From positions 124,001 through 188,000 of the forward strand of contig NZ_JABFUC010000001.1 of NCBI RefSeq assembly GCF_022341425.1: DNA of 64,000 nt, in the 5' to 3' direction. This DNA comes from Billgrantia campisalis (GTDB lineage Bacteria > Pseudomonadota > Gammaproteobacteria > Pseudomonadales > Halomonadaceae). The notes beneath the pieces were generated by a model. It was not told where the DNA came from and made no database searches. It saw nothing but the letters and a program-made list of their open reading frames with translations. The translations under genes and the position numbers were made by a program. Below, in pieces: positions 46,509 through 58,807 of the stretch (its first letter is position 1; each line of letters starts with the position of its first letter).

Positions 46509-46543
46509 AGGTCAGCGCACCCCGGAAGGCACGCTTGGCACGC

Positions 46544-47656
46544 TTACTGCTCGCGCAGAATCTTCAGCATCCGCTTGAGGGGCTCGGCGGCGCCCCACAG
46601 CAGCTGGTCGCCGACGCTGAAGGCGGAGAGGTACTCGCCGCCCATGGCCAGCTTGCGCAGTCGACCCACCGGCACGTCCATGGTGCCGGTCACCGCGGCC
46701 GGGGTCAGGCCGGCGACGGTGGCTTCCTTGTCGTTGGGAATCACCTTGACCCAGTCGTTGTGCTTGGCGATGCGATCCTCGATCTCATCGAGGGGCACGT
46801 CCTGCTTGAGCTTGATGGTGAACGCCTGGCTATGGGAACGCATGGCGCCGATGCGCACGCAGAGGCCGTCGATGGGGATGGGATTGTCCTGCAGGCCGAG
46901 GATCTTGTTGGTCTCCACGGTGCCCTTCCACTCTTCCTTGCTCTGGCCGTTGTCGCGCTTGACGTCGATCCAGGGCAGCAGGCTGCCGGCCAGCGGCGCG
47001 GTGAAGTTCTCGGTCGGGAAGTCGCCCGAGCGCATCGCCGCGGTCACCTTGCGGTCGATGTCCAGGATAGCGCTGGATGGGTCGGCCAGCTCGGCGGCGG
47101 TGCTGTCGCGCAGCGCACCCATCTGGTTGAGCAGCTCACGCATGTGCTTGGCACCGGAGCCGGACGCCGCCTGATAGGTCATCGAGGTCATCCATTCGAT
47201 CATGTCGGCCTCGAAGAGCCCGCCCAGGCCCATCAGCATCAGGCTGACGGTGCAGTTGCCGCCGACGAAGGTGCGGGCACCGCGCGCCAGCTGATCGTCG
47301 ATCACCTTGCGGTTGACCGGGTCGAGGATGATGGTGGCCTCATCCTCCATGCGCAGGGTGCTGGCGGCATCGATCCAGTAGCCCTTCCAGCCGCTGGCGC
47401 GCAGATCGCCATAGACCTGCTTGGTGTAGTCGCCGCCCTGGCAGGTGATGACCACGTCGAGCACCTTGAGCGCTTCGATGTCGGTGGCATCCTTGAGCGG
47501 AGGCACTTCGACACCCACGTCGGGGCCCGGCTGGCCAGTCTGGGAAGTGGTGAAGAAGACCGGCTCGATGCCCTTGAAATCCCCATCTTCCAGCATGCGC
47601 TGCATCAGCACGGAACCAACCATGCCGCGCCAACCGACGAAACCGACTTTCAACAT
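46544..47656 (-). CDS. asd: Aspartate-semialdehyde dehydrogenase
   Basis: NADPH enzyme in the aspartate family pathway (Lys, Met, Thr, diaminopimelate). 370 residues, the gram-negative form. NADP motif [18 protein letters not shown], active-site Cys in [19 protein letters not shown], substrate region [15 protein letters not shown] and [10 protein letters not shown]. Downstream of leuB, as in Pseudomonas. Confidence 0.97.
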   Translation of the reverse strand: MLKVGFVGWRGMVGSVLMQRMLEDGDFKGIEPVFFTTSQTGQPGPDVGVEVPPLKDATDIEALKVLDVVITCQGGDYTKQVYGDLRASGWKGYWIDAASTLRMEDEATIILDPVNRKVIDDQLARGARTFVGGNCTVSLMLMGLGGLFEADMIEWMTSMTYQAASGSGAKHMRELLNQMGALRDSTAAELADPSSAILDIDRKVTAAMRSGDFPTENFTAPLAGSLLPWIDVKRDNGQSKEEWKGTVETNKILGLQDNPIPIDGLCVRIGAMRSHSQAFTIKLKQDVPLDEIEDRIAKHNDWVKVIPNDKEATVAGLTPAAVTGTMDVPVGRLRKLAMGGEYLSAFSVGDQLLWGAAEPLKRMLKILREQ

Positions 47657-47729
47657 GTGAAGTCCTCCAGCAATCGAATGTGGGACATATTATACAGGAA
47701 GCAGGGCCGAGGGCCGAGGGACGAGGAAT

Positions 47730-47757
47730 CTCGAACCTCGAACCTCGAACCTCGAAC
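47730..47757. repeat. Four tandem copies of a 7-mer between leuB and asd
   Basis: CTCGAAC repeated four times without interruption (47730-47757), ending exactly at the leuB stop codon. Preceded by GGGCCGAGGGCCGAGG. Tandem 7-bp units outside the coding frame could vary in number by slippage. Confidence 0.9.
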
Positions 47758-48837
47758 CTACTGAGCTTCGAAGGCGGCCAGCACGGCGTCGCCCATCTCG
47801 GCGGTGGAGACGGTGCGGGTGCCCTCTGAAGCAATATCGGCGGTGCGCAGGCCGTCGTCCAGCACCTTGCCGACCGCGGCTTCGATGCGGCTTGCCAGCG
47901 CCGGTTCGTCCAGGGAGTAGCGCAGCATCATGGCCACCGAGAGGATGGTCGCCAGGGGGTTGGCGATGCCCTGGCCGGCGATGTCCGGGGCGCTGCCGTG
48001 GCAGGGCTCGTACATGCCCTGGCCGCTCTCGTTGAGCGAGGCCGAGGGCAGCATGCCGATGGAACCGGTCAGCATGGCGGCGGCGTCGGAGAGGATATCG
48101 CCGAACATGTTGCCGGTGACCATGACGTCGAACTGCTTGGGCGCGCGCACCAGCTGCATGGCGGCGTTGTCGACGTACATATGGGAGAGCTCGACGTCCG
48201 GGTACTCCGGCGCCAGGCGCTCCATCACTTCGCGCCACAGAATGGTGACCTCGAGCACGTTGGCCTTGTCGACGCTGCACAGCTTCTTGCCGCGTTTCTG
48301 GGCCATCTCGAAGGCGACGCGGCCGATCCGCTCGATCTCGCTCTCGGAATACACGTAGGTATTGAAGCCGACCCGCTCGCCGTCGCGCTCCTCGATGCCG
48401 CGGGGCTGGCCGAAGTAGATGCCGCCGGTGAGCTCGCGCACGATCATGATGTCGAGCCCGGCCACCAGCTCGGGCTTGAGGCTGGAGGCGGAGGCCAGCT
48501 GCGGATAGGTGATCGCCGGACGCAGGTTGCCGAACAGGCCGAGGTTCTTGCGCAGGCCGAGCAGGCCCTTCTCGGGGCGCTTGCTGAGGTCCTCGAGCGT
48601 GTCCCACTTCGGCCCACCCACGGCGCCGAGCAGAATGGCGCGGGCGGCCTTGGCCTTGTCCAGGGTCTCGGCGGGCAGCGGCTCGCCATGGGCGTCATAG
48701 GCGCTGCCGCCGACCAGGCCCTCTTCCACTTCGACGTCGAGGCCCTGGGCCTGACAGGCGGCCAGGATGCGGCTGGCCTGGGCGGTGATCTCGGGGCCGA
48801 TGCCGTCGCCCGGCAGTACCAGAATCTTCTGAGTCAT
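47758..48837 (-). CDS. leuB: 3-isopropylmalate dehydrogenase
   Basis: NAD-dependent oxidative decarboxylase of leucine synthesis. 359 residues from [18 protein letters not shown]; the frame continues 17 codons upstream without family sequence. Active-site Tyr/Lys region [35 protein letters not shown], and [20 protein letters not shown]. The 249 bp upstream contain a 95-bp palindromic repeat. Confidence 0.97.
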   Translation of the reverse strand: MTQKILVLPGDGIGPEITAQASRILAACQAQGLDVEVEEGLVGGSAYDAHGEPLPAETLDKAKAARAILLGAVGGPKWDTLEDLSKRPEKGLLGLRKNLGLFGNLRPAITYPQLASASSLKPELVAGLDIMIVRELTGGIYFGQPRGIEERDGERVGFNTYVYSESEIERIGRVAFEMAQKRGKKLCSVDKANVLEVTILWREVMERLAPEYPDVELSHMYVDNAAMQLVRAPKQFDVMVTGNMFGDILSDAAAMLTGSIGMLPSASLNESGQGMYEPCHGSAPDIAGQGIANPLATILSVAMMLRYSLDEPALASRIEAAVGKVLDDGLRTADIASEGTRTVSTAEMGDAVLAAFEAQ

Positions 48838-48906
48838 CTTTTCATCAATCCTTGTCGAGTCTTGAGCCGAGACGAAGCGACCGACCATCCCGGCACCGGG
48901 GCTGAT

Positions 48907-49001
48907 CCGGGGCAGGCCCTTCGCGGAGGCGCTGTGAACCCATCCCTGGGCGCTACATTTGCCTTCCCTGGCAAATGACCTCCGCTACGGGCCTCCCCCG
49001 G
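48907..49001. repeat. 95-bp palindromic repeat, copy 1 (leuD-leuB gap)
   Basis: Outer arms CCGGGGCAGGCCC (48907-48919)/GGGCCTCCCCCGG (48989-49001), then GCGGAGG/CCTCCGC. The inside has two small hairpins around TCCCT-type loops: CCCA/TGGG and ATTTGCC/GGCAAAT. Same length and architecture as the copy at 51270-51364, with about two thirds of positions identical. Lies between leuD and leuB, in the leuB 5' untranslated region if the genes are co-transcribed. Confidence 0.85.
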
Positions 49002-49087
49002 CGCCCCTCATGTCGTCAAACCGAACCTGCTCGCAGGCCTGCCGCCGGAACAGCCCCGCACCACCGACGGATGCAAAGTAAGAGCGG

Positions 49088-49741
49088 TCAGGCTTGAGCG
49101 GAATCGCGGAACAGCCAGGGGCGCGCGGCGCGGTGCTTGGCCTCGAAGGCGCGAATGGCGTCCTCGTCCTTCAACGTGATACCGATGTCGTCGAGCCCCT
49201 CGAGCAGGCAGTGCTTGCGGAAGGCGTCGACCTCGAACTCGAGGATCTCGCCGGAGGGCGTGATCACCCGCTGGTTCTCGAGGTCGACGTCCAGGGCGTA
49301 GCCCTCATTGGCCTCCACCTCGGCGAACAGACGGTCGACCGTCTCTTCGGGCAGGGTGATCAGCAGCAGGCCGTTCTTGAAGGCGTTGTTGTAGAAGATA
49401 TCGGCGAAGCTCGGGGCGATCACCACCCGGAAGCCGAAGTCCTCCAGGGCCCAGGGGGCATGCTCGCGGGAGCTGCCGCAACCGAAGTTGCGCCGGGCCA
49501 GCAAGACGCTTGCGCCCTGATAGCGCGGCTGATTGAGCACGAAGTCGGGGTTCTTCGGGCGCTGGGAGCAATCCTGGCCGGGCTGCCCCTCATCCAGGTA
49601 GCGCAGTTCGTCGAACAGGTTGACGCCGAAGCCGGTGCGCTTGATCGACTTCAAGAACTGCTTGGGGATGATCAGGTCGGTGTCGACGTTGGCCCGGTCG
49701 AGTGGCGCCACGAGCCCTTCGGTGCGTTCGAATTTCTTCAT
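49088..49741 (-). CDS. leuD: 3-isopropylmalate dehydratase small subunit
   Basis: Swivelling domain of isopropylmalate isomerase, 217 residues, aconitase-family. Substrate-binding motif [18 protein letters not shown], with [10 protein letters not shown] near the start. Three bp after leuC, so translationally linked. Confidence 0.97.
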   Translation of the reverse strand: MKKFERTEGLVAPLDRANVDTDLIIPKQFLKSIKRTGFGVNLFDELRYLDEGQPGQDCSQRPKNPDFVLNQPRYQGASVLLARRNFGCGSSREHAPWALEDFGFRVVIAPSFADIFYNNAFKNGLLLITLPEETVDRLFAEVEANEGYALDVDLENQRVITPSGEILEFEVDAFRKHCLLEGLDDIGITLKDEDAIRAFEAKHRAARPWLFRDSAQA

Positions 49742-49744
49742 GAT

Positions 49745-51196
49745 TCAGGCCTCCTGTACCTGGGCATCGTCATTGGCGGCGAGCTGCCTCACGTCCACGA
49801 AGTGGCCGGCGATGGCGGCGGCGGCGGCCATGGCCGGGCTCACCAGATGGGTGCGCCCGCCATAGCCCTGGCGCCCCTCGAAGTTGCGGTTGGAGGTGGA
49901 GGCGCAGTGCTCGCCGGCACCCAGCTTGTCGGCGTTCATGGCCAGGCACATGGAGCAGCCCGGCTCACGCCATTCGAAGCCCGCCTCGATAAAGATCTTG
50001 TCGAGCCCTTCGGCCTCGGCCTGGCGTTTCACCAGACCCGAGCCCGGCACCACCATGGCGAGCGCGATGGAATCGGCGACCTTCTTGCCACGGGCGACCT
50101 TGGCCGCCTCGCGCAGATCCTCGATGCGCGAGTTGGTGCAGGAGCCGATGAACACCTTGTCGAGGCGGATATCGGTGATCTTCTGCCGGGGCGCGAGCCC
50201 CATGTACTCCAGCGCCCGGGTGTAGCCGCGCTGCACGGTCTCGTCGGGGGCCTCGGCGGGGTCGGGCACCTCGCCGGAGATCCCGGTGACCATCTCGGGG
50301 CTGGTGCCCCAGCTGACCTGCGGCTCGATCTCGGCAGCGTCCAGGGTCATCACCTTGTCGAACTGGGCATCGTCATCGGAGACCAGGCCGCGCCAGTCGG
50401 CCACGGCGGCGTCCCACTGCTCGGCGGTGGGCGCATAGGGGCGGTCGTGTAGGTAGTCGATGGTGGTCTCGTCCACGGCGATCAGGCCCACCCGGGCACC
50501 CGCCTCGATGGCCATGTTGCAGACCGTCATGCGACCTTCCATGGAGAGGTCACGGATGGCGCTGCCGGCGAATTCGATGGCATAGCCGGTGCCGCCGGCG
50601 GTGCCGATCTTGCCGATGATCGCCAGCACGATGTCCTTGGCGGTGACGCCGGTGCCCAGCTTGCCTTCGACGCGCACCTGCATGTTCTTCATCTTCTGGG
50701 CGAGCAGGCACTGGGTGGCCAGCACGTGCTCCACCTCGGAGGTGCCGATACCGTGGGCGAGCGCCGCAAAGGCCCCGTGGGTGGCGGTGTGGGAGTCGCC
50801 GCAGACCACCGTCATGCCCGGCAGGGTGGCGCCCTGCTCGGGGCCGACCACGTGGACGATGCCCTGGCGGGCGTCGTTGATCTTGAACTCCTCGATCCCG
50901 AAGGCTTCGCAGTTGTCGTCCAGGGTCTGGACCTGGATCAGCGACACCGGGTCCTTGATCCCGGCGTTGCCCTCGGCGCGCTCCTTGAGCGTGGTGGGCA
51001 CGTTGTGATCCGGGGTCGCCAGGTTGGCATCCAGGCGCCACGGCTTGCGTCCGGCCAGGCGCAGCCCCTCGAAGGCCTGGGGCGAGGTCACTTCGTGGAG
51101 CAGCTGGCGGTCGATATAGATCAGCGCGGTGCCGTCGTCGCGCTCCTTGACGAGGTGCTGTGACCACAGCTTGTCGTAGAGTGTCTGGCCTGCCAT
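49745..51196 (-). CDS. leuC: 3-isopropylmalate dehydratase large subunit
   Basis: [4Fe-4S] isomerase converting 2- to 3-isopropylmalate. 483 residues. Cluster cysteines in [13 protein letters not shown] and [10 protein letters not shown]; also [20 protein letters not shown]. First gene of leuC-leuD-leuB. Divergent from the LysR gene. Confidence 0.98.
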   Translation of the reverse strand: MAGQTLYDKLWSQHLVKERDDGTALIYIDRQLLHEVTSPQAFEGLRLAGRKPWRLDANLATPDHNVPTTLKERAEGNAGIKDPVSLIQVQTLDDNCEAFGIEEFKINDARQGIVHVVGPEQGATLPGMTVVCGDSHTATHGAFAALAHGIGTSEVEHVLATQCLLAQKMKNMQVRVEGKLGTGVTAKDIVLAIIGKIGTAGGTGYAIEFAGSAIRDLSMEGRMTVCNMAIEAGARVGLIAVDETTIDYLHDRPYAPTAEQWDAAVADWRGLVSDDDAQFDKVMTLDAAEIEPQVSWGTSPEMVTGISGEVPDPAEAPDETVQRGYTRALEYMGLAPRQKITDIRLDKVFIGSCTNSRIEDLREAAKVARGKKVADSIALAMVVPGSGLVKRQAEAEGLDKIFIEAGFEWREPGCSMCLAMNADKLGAGEHCASTSNRNFEGRQGYGGRTHLVSPAMAAAAAIAGHFVDVRQLAANDDAQVQEA

Positions 51197-51269
51197 ATCG
51201 TTTCTCCCGGGCTCTTGGGCCCTTTGCGTGTCCGGTCTATCTCAGTGCCGCACTAGCATCGCGGCTTTC

Positions 51270-51364
51270 CCGGCGACAGGCCTATGAGGAGGCGCTGTGA
51301 ATACTTCCCTGTACGCTACCGATTCCTTCCCTGGAATCGGACCTCCTCTTCGGCCTGTCCCCGG
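51270..51364. repeat. 95-bp palindromic repeat, copy 2 (upstream of leuC)
   Basis: Outer arms CCGGCGACAGGCC (51270-51282)/GGCCTGTCCCCGG (51352-51364), then GAGGAGG/CCTCCTC. Inner hairpins TAC/GTA and CCGATTCC/GGAATCGG around TTCCC(T) loops. Compared with copy 1, the arms and inner stems change on both sides in a compensating way, while GGAGGCGCTGTGAA, CGCTAC and TTCCCTGG are kept. Confidence 0.88.
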
Positions 51365-51466
51365 CGCCGCTTACTCATGCAGCGACTATCAATCGCGGCC
51401 CTTGGCCCTTGATGTCATCAAGTCTCACGCGGCTCGCCCATAAAATCAATTCATGTTATTTATCCA

Positions 51467-51477
51467 TTGGATTCCAA
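51467..51477. promoter_or_regulatory. Dyad TTGGA-T-TCCAA before the LysR gene
   Basis: Perfect 5-1-5 inverted repeat 22 bp upstream of the lysR-type start in the leuC-divergent region. LysR regulators commonly bind short T/A-ended dyads here; a plausible autoregulatory or leuC operator. Confidence 0.35.
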
Positions 51478-51499
51478 ATGGGAATAGATAGGAGCGCGC

Positions 51500-52408
51500 G
51501 TGGATACCCAGAGCCTGCAGGCCTTTCTCGCCGTGGCCGACAGCGGCAGTTTCTCGCGGGCCGCCGAGCAGCTGCACCTCACCCAGCCGGCGGTCAGCAA
51601 GCGCATCGCCGTGCTCGAGGAGCAGGTCGGCGCCCGGCTGTTCGACCGCATCGGCCGGCGCGTCGGCCTCACCGAGGCGGGACGCGTGCTGCTGCCGCGG
51701 GCGCGCCAGATCCTGGTGATGGTCGACGACAGCCGCCGGGCGCTGGGCAATCTCACCGGCAATGTCGGCGGTAGCCTGACACTGGCCACCAGCCACCATA
51801 TCGGCCTGCACCGCCTGCCGCCGCTGCTCAAGGCCTACACCCGCGACCACCCGGAGGTGCGCCTGGATCTGCATTTCCTCGACTCCGAGCAGGCCTATCA
51901 GGGGGTCCTCGACGGCGAGCTGGAGCTAGCCGTGGTGACCCTCGCCCCCCGGCCGGACCCGCAGCTCGAGGCGGTGCCAGTATGGGTCGACCGGCTCTGC
52001 TTCGTCTGCGCGCCGGACCATCCCCTGGCCGCCCGCGGTCGGCTGGCCCTGCACGAGCTGTGCGCCTTCGACGCCGTACTGCCCGGCCCACTGACCTTCA
52101 CCCGCACCCTGATCGAGGCGCGCTTCGCCGCGGCCGGGCTCTCGCTGCCGGTGGCGCTCTCCACCAACTACCTGGAGACGCTGAAGATGATGACCGCCAT
52201 CGGGCTGGGGTGGAGCCTGCTGCCGGAGCGCCTGGTCGCCGGCGAGCTGCATGAACTGGACGTGGAGCATCCCCCCATTCATCGCCCGCTGGGCTACCTG
52301 GTCCACCACAGCCGTACCCTCTCCAACGCCGCCCGGGCCATGCTGGCACTACTCGACGAGGCGCGCGAGCCGGGGGCGAAGGCTCCATCCAGCGACGATA
52401 TTGGTTAG
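51500..52408 (+). CDS. LysR-family transcriptional regulator
   Basis: 302 residues, GTG start with GGAG 5 bp upstream. N-terminal winged HTH (LQAFLAVADSGSFSRAAEQL then HLTQPAVSKRIAVLEEQVG), linker helix, and a periplasmic-binding-like effector domain (about 90-290). Position divergent from leuC matches the LysR gene next to leuC in Pseudomonas. Regulation of the leu genes is inferred only from that. Confidence 0.93.
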   Translation: MDTQSLQAFLAVADSGSFSRAAEQLHLTQPAVSKRIAVLEEQVGARLFDRIGRRVGLTEAGRVLLPRARQILVMVDDSRRALGNLTGNVGGSLTLATSHHIGLHRLPPLLKAYTRDHPEVRLDLHFLDSEQAYQGVLDGELELAVVTLAPRPDPQLEAVPVWVDRLCFVCAPDHPLAARGRLALHELCAFDAVLPGPLTFTRTLIEARFAAAGLSLPVALSTNYLETLKMMTAIGLGWSLLPERLVAGELHELDVEHPPIHRPLGYLVHHSRTLSNAARAMLALLDEAREPGAKAPSSDDIG

Positions 52409-52456
52409 ACTGCTTATTTTGTCGTCCGCCGACCGCCCTGCTGGAGCCCACCTGCC

Positions 52457-53800
52457 GTGACACGATCCGACACCGACTCGCCAACGCCGCATCGCCGCCA
52501 CGCTCTGGCCGGGGCGCTGCTGCTGCTGGGCCTGGTGGCACAGATCGCCGGTTTCGCCGGGGTGTCACTCCTGCCGCACCTGGTCGGCTACGCGCTATGG
52601 CTGGCCACGGCGCTGCTGTGGCGCGATATACCGCGCCGCACCCGCTGGCAGGCCGGGGCACTGGCCGGGATCGGGCTGGGGCTGCTGGTCATCGCCCAGC
52701 TGCGCTATGATGCCGCGATCGAATGGCCGGCGATCCTCGACGGCAACACCTATGTGGTGGCCATGCTGCTGGGGGTAAGCTTCATCGGCCTGATCGGCAA
52801 CCGCAGCGGCTCCACGCGACCGCTGGGACGGGCGATAACCGGGATACGCGGCACGGCCGGTACCTGGCTGGGGGTGCACCTGCTGGGCACCATCCTGAAT
52901 CTCTCGACGGTGTTCATGATCGGCGACCGGCTGGCCCGGCGCGCCCCACTGACCACGCCCCAACTGCTGGCGCTGAACCGCGGGCTCTCCAGCGCCGCGC
53001 TCTGGTCGCCCTTCTTCGCCTCCATGGGCGTGGTGATGACCCTGGCCCCGAGCATGCAGTACACCCAGGTGTTGGCCGCGGGGCTGCCGCTGGCACTGAT
53101 CGCCGGCCTGCTCACCACGCTGGAGCTATCGCGCCGCTTCGATCTCAGTGAAACCGCCGGCTTTTCGCTGTCACCGCGCAGCCTGCTGATGCCGGTAATC
53201 ATGGCCGCGCTGGTCATGCTGTTTCACTACCGCCTGACCCCGACGCTCTCCATCGTCAGCATCATCACCTTCCTGCTGCCGGCCGTGGCGCTGGTCAGCA
53301 ACCTGCCGTCCGGACCGCGCTGGACCCTGCATCGGGTGCGTCAGCACACCCTGGTGCGCCTGCCCGCCATGCGCGGCGAGGTCGCCCTGTTTCTCTCGGC
53401 GGGGCTGCTGACCCTGGGATTATCGAACCTGATCGCCGCCGCCACCGGCAGTGAGTGGACGCTCTTCGCGCACTTCGGCGCCGGACAGGCGATTATCAGT
53501 TTCCTGGCCATCGTCGCCAGCGCCGTGGTGGGCCTGCACCCGATCATCGGCGTCTCGGTGCTCGCCTCGATGCTCGACCTCGCCCCCGACCGGCAGACGC
53601 TGTTCGCCTTCACGGCACTGGCCTCCTGGGCGGTGGGCACCTCGGTGGGGCCGCTGTCCGGCATCAACCTCTCGCTGCAGGGGCGCTACGGCATCAGCGG
53701 CTATCGCATGATGCGCCACAACCTGGGCTATGCGGCCGTGATGACCGCGCTGGTGGTGGTGGCGATCATGGTGCTGGAGGCCTACTCCGACACTCGATAG
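52457..53800 (+). CDS. Unidentified polytopic membrane protein
   Basis: 447 residues, GTG start, about 11-12 TM helices. Conserved-looking loops with small and polar residues inside membrane stretches: LNRGLSSAALWSPFFASMGV and GTSVGPLSGINLSLQGRYGI, reminiscent of transporter re-entrant loops of the ion-transporter type. I cannot place it in a family. 48 bp after the LysR gene and possibly co-transcribed. Its 3' end overlaps the convergent zinc-ribbon gene by 19 bp. Confidence 0.75.
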   Translation: MTRSDTDSPTPHRRHALAGALLLLGLVAQIAGFAGVSLLPHLVGYALWLATALLWRDIPRRTRWQAGALAGIGLGLLVIAQLRYDAAIEWPAILDGNTYVVAMLLGVSFIGLIGNRSGSTRPLGRAITGIRGTAGTWLGVHLLGTILNLSTVFMIGDRLARRAPLTTPQLLALNRGLSSAALWSPFFASMGVVMTLAPSMQYTQVLAAGLPLALIAGLLTTLELSRRFDLSETAGFSLSPRSLLMPVIMAALVMLFHYRLTPTLSIVSIITFLLPAVALVSNLPSGPRWTLHRVRQHTLVRLPAMRGEVALFLSAGLLTLGLSNLIAAATGSEWTLFAHFGAGQAIISFLAIVASAVVGLHPIIGVSVLASMLDLAPDRQTLFAFTALASWAVGTSVGPLSGINLSLQGRYGISGYRMMRHNLGYAAVMTALVVVAIMVLEAYSDTR

Positions 53801-54297
53801 AAGTAGCGGTGCCCGCACTTGTGGCAGGGCTCGATGCGCGCCACCTGCTCGAGCTGGACCACGGCATCGCAGTGCACGCAGGCCATGCGCCCCGGCACCG
53901 CCATTTCGCCTTCGCAGTAGTCGGCGCGGGACGCTTCCAGGTCCTCTTCGAAGCGCAGCCGCTCGACCTTGCTGCGATCGGCGATGGAGAACAGCGCCTC
54001 CACCACCTTGCGCGACAGCTGATCCAGGTCGATGCCCAGCCAGGTGGCGACGCTGTGCCCGCCGGCATTCAGGTAGCGGCGCATGTCGACCAGGTCACGC
54101 TCCACCCAGGCACGCAGCAGGGACAGCTCGTCCTTGGTGAACTCCTCCAGCTCGGCCTCGAACTCCACGGCGTCGTCGAGTTCCTGCTGCAGGTTTTCCC
54201 AGGTCAGCTCCTTGGCGCCATCGCGCAGTCTGTCCAGCATGCGCTCGTAGCCTTCGCGCAGCCGGTGTTCGCGATGCGGGTCGGGACGTTCACTCAT
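53782..54297 (-). CDS. ybeL: YbeL-like zinc-ribbon protein (DUF1451)
   Basis: 171 residues from MSERPDPHREHRL, with AAGGAG 6 bp upstream; the frame runs 26 codons further without support. The first 130 residues are helical and acidic (WENLQQELDDAVEFEAELEE). The C-terminal zinc ribbon has CVHC...PCHKCGHRYFYR. The E. coli homologue also sits near leuS. Function unknown. Confidence 0.87.
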   Translation of the reverse strand: MSERPDPHREHRLREGYERMLDRLRDGAKELTWENLQQELDDAVEFEAELEEFTKDELSLLRAWVERDLVDMRRYLNAGGHSVATWLGIDLDQLSRKVVEALFSIADRSKVERLRFEEDLEASRADYCEGEMAVPGRMACVHCDAVVQLEQVARIEPCHKCGHRYFYRVSE

Positions 54298-54434
54298 GGC
54301 GTTCTCCTTGCAACAAGCTTGCTCGCGGGACGGGCATGGCCGGCCCCGCCGGTCTGGGGTATCCTTGGGTACCATTTAGACGACATGTCGCCGTCAGTTC
54401 AACGTTTTATCGCTTTCAAGCGATCAACGACTGA

Positions 54435-57089
<2,655 letters not shown>

Positions 57090-57115
57090 GTCCACCACGG
57101 CACAGGGAGCCACCC

Positions 57116-57598
57116 ATGCAGCGACGCACCTTGCTTAGCCTGGGCCTGGCCGGCGCCGCCGGCCTCGCCCTCTCCGGCTGTGGCTTTCGGCTACGCGGCT
57201 TCGACACCCCCGACACGGGGCTCGAGGAACTCAGCCTGGCCGGCCCCGACAGCGAGCTGGCGCGGCGGGTCGCCGAGCGGTTGGAAGCCGCCGGCACCCG
57301 GGTGCATGACCAGGCCCCGCTGATACTCAACCTCGGCGCCGAATCCTTTGGCGAACGTCGGCTCAGCGTGCTCGACAGCGGCCCGCGTGAGATCGAAAGC
57401 ATCCTGACGGTGCCCTTTTCGGTGCAGAGACGCACCGATGGCGCCTATCGGCTATCCCAGCAAACCCTCGAGGTCAGCAACCGCTTCACGATCAGCGACG
57501 CCAACCTGCTGGCCCAGGAAGAGATCCGCGAGGACGCCCGTGAGCGCCTGCGCCGCGAGGCCACCCGTCAGCTGCTCGACCGCCTGCGCTCTCTATAA
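57116..57598 (+). CDS. lptE: LPS-assembly lipoprotein LptE
   Basis: Outer-membrane lipoprotein that plugs the LptD barrel in LPS export. 160 residues from MQRRTLLSLGLAG; an earlier in-frame ATG at 57086 overlaps leuS. Lipobox ALSGC, with Cys at about residue 22, and the family's start of mature protein GFRLRG. A beta-rich core with SVLDSGPREIESILT follows. Between leuS and holA, as in E. coli. Confidence 0.94.
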   Translation: MQRRTLLSLGLAGAAGLALSGCGFRLRGFDTPDTGLEELSLAGPDSELARRVAERLEAAGTRVHDQAPLILNLGAESFGERRLSVLDSGPREIESILTVPFSVQRRTDGAYRLSQQTLEVSNRFTISDANLLAQEEIREDARERLRREATRQLLDRLRSL

Positions 57599-57655
57599 AA
57601 TAAACTCTCAATTCAAGGGCTTCCGGATCACCCCGATGGTAAGAGGACGTGCTCG

Positions 57656-58714
57656 TTGAAAGTCTTTCCCGACAAGCTGCCCGAAGCGCTGAGCCGTAAG
57701 CTGCCGCCGGTGGTGATCGTCGCCGGCGACGAGCCCCTGCAGCACATGGAGGCCTGCGACGCGGTGCGCGCAGCAGCCCGCGCCCAGGGCATCGAGGAGC
57801 GCGAAGTCCTCCACGTGGAGGCCAACTTTGCCTGGGGACGGCTGCGCGAGTCCGCGGCCAGCCTGTCGCTGTTCGCGTCAAGCAAGCTGATCGAGCTGCG
57901 CCTGGGCAGCAACAGCCTCGGCCAGGAAGGGGCCAAGGCGCTCAAGGAACATGCCGAGCAGCTGCAGGGCAGCGACGATGTGCTGCTGATCAGCATGGGC
58001 AAGCTCGACTACCGCCAGCAGAAGAGCGCCTGGTTCAAGGCATTGGACAAGGTCGGCCTGTTCGTCCCCGTCTGGCCGGTGGATATCGCGCGACTGGGCT
58101 TCTGGCTGCGGGACCGCGCCGGCCGCCACGGCCTCAACCTCGACCTCGACGCCGCCCGCCTGCTCGGCGAACGCACCGAGGGCAACCTGCTGGCCGCCGA
58201 CCAGGAGCTACAGAAGCTGGCGCTGCTGCTGCCACCCGGTGCGCGGGTCGGCCCAGCGCAGATCGCCGGCGGCGTGGAGAGCAGCGCCCGCTACGATGTC
58301 TTCACCCTGATGGACGCCTGCCTCAAGGGCGAGCGGGCGCGAGTGTCGCGCATCATGGCCGGGCTGCGCGGCGAAGGGGTCGAGGCGCCGATCGTGCTCT
58401 GGGCGCTGGCCCGGGAGCTGCGCACCCTGCTCTCCCTGCACCAGCACCTGGACCAGGGCCAGAGCTTCGAGCACGCCTGCAAGGCCCAGAAACCGGCCAT
58501 CTTCGACAAGCGCCGCCCCGCCTACCAGCAGGCCATCAACCGCCTGCCGCTCAAGCGGCTGCACAAGCTGCTGCTGTTTGCCCAGCGCCTGGACCTGGCG
58601 ATCAAGGGCGCCAGTCCCCTCCCCGCCTGGGATGGCCTCCACGACTTGGCGCTCACCCTGGCCGGGGGCCGCGGGCTACTCGCCGAACTTCCCTCCTCAT
58701 ACCGAGTAGGGTGA
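57656..58714 (+). CDS. holA: DNA polymerase III subunit delta
   Basis: Clamp-loader subunit that opens the beta clamp. 352 residues. TTG start with GAGGA 8 bp upstream, giving the family N-terminus MKVFPDKLPEALSR. Landmarks: VVIVAGDEPLQHMEACDAVR (RecA-like fold without a working P-loop) and the C-terminal collar helices YQQAINRLPLKRLHKLLLFA. Follows lptE. Confidence 0.95.
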   Translation: MKVFPDKLPEALSRKLPPVVIVAGDEPLQHMEACDAVRAAARAQGIEEREVLHVEANFAWGRLRESAASLSLFASSKLIELRLGSNSLGQEGAKALKEHAEQLQGSDDVLLISMGKLDYRQQKSAWFKALDKVGLFVPVWPVDIARLGFWLRDRAGRHGLNLDLDAARLLGERTEGNLLAADQELQKLALLLPPGARVGPAQIAGGVESSARYDVFTLMDACLKGERARVSRIMAGLRGEGVEAPIVLWALARELRTLLSLHQHLDQGQSFEHACKAQKPAIFDKRRPAYQQAINRLPLKRLHKLLLFAQRLDLAIKGASPLPAWDGLHDLALTLAGGRGLLAELPSSYRVG

Positions 58715-58807
58715 CTGCTCTGATATAAAGCGTTAACTCTGCGTCATATAATCGGCTTAGAATCCTGCCAATATCCCACTGAAGATCACAGCCCGGGAGT
58801 TACCCGC

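Larger units (their letters stand above)
51197..51499. other. 303-bp divergent region leuC / lysR
   Basis: Contains the second 95-bp repeat (closer to leuC) and an AT-rich promoter-like patch (51441-51490) with a small dyad next to the LysR gene. No coding frame seen. Confidence 0.6.
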
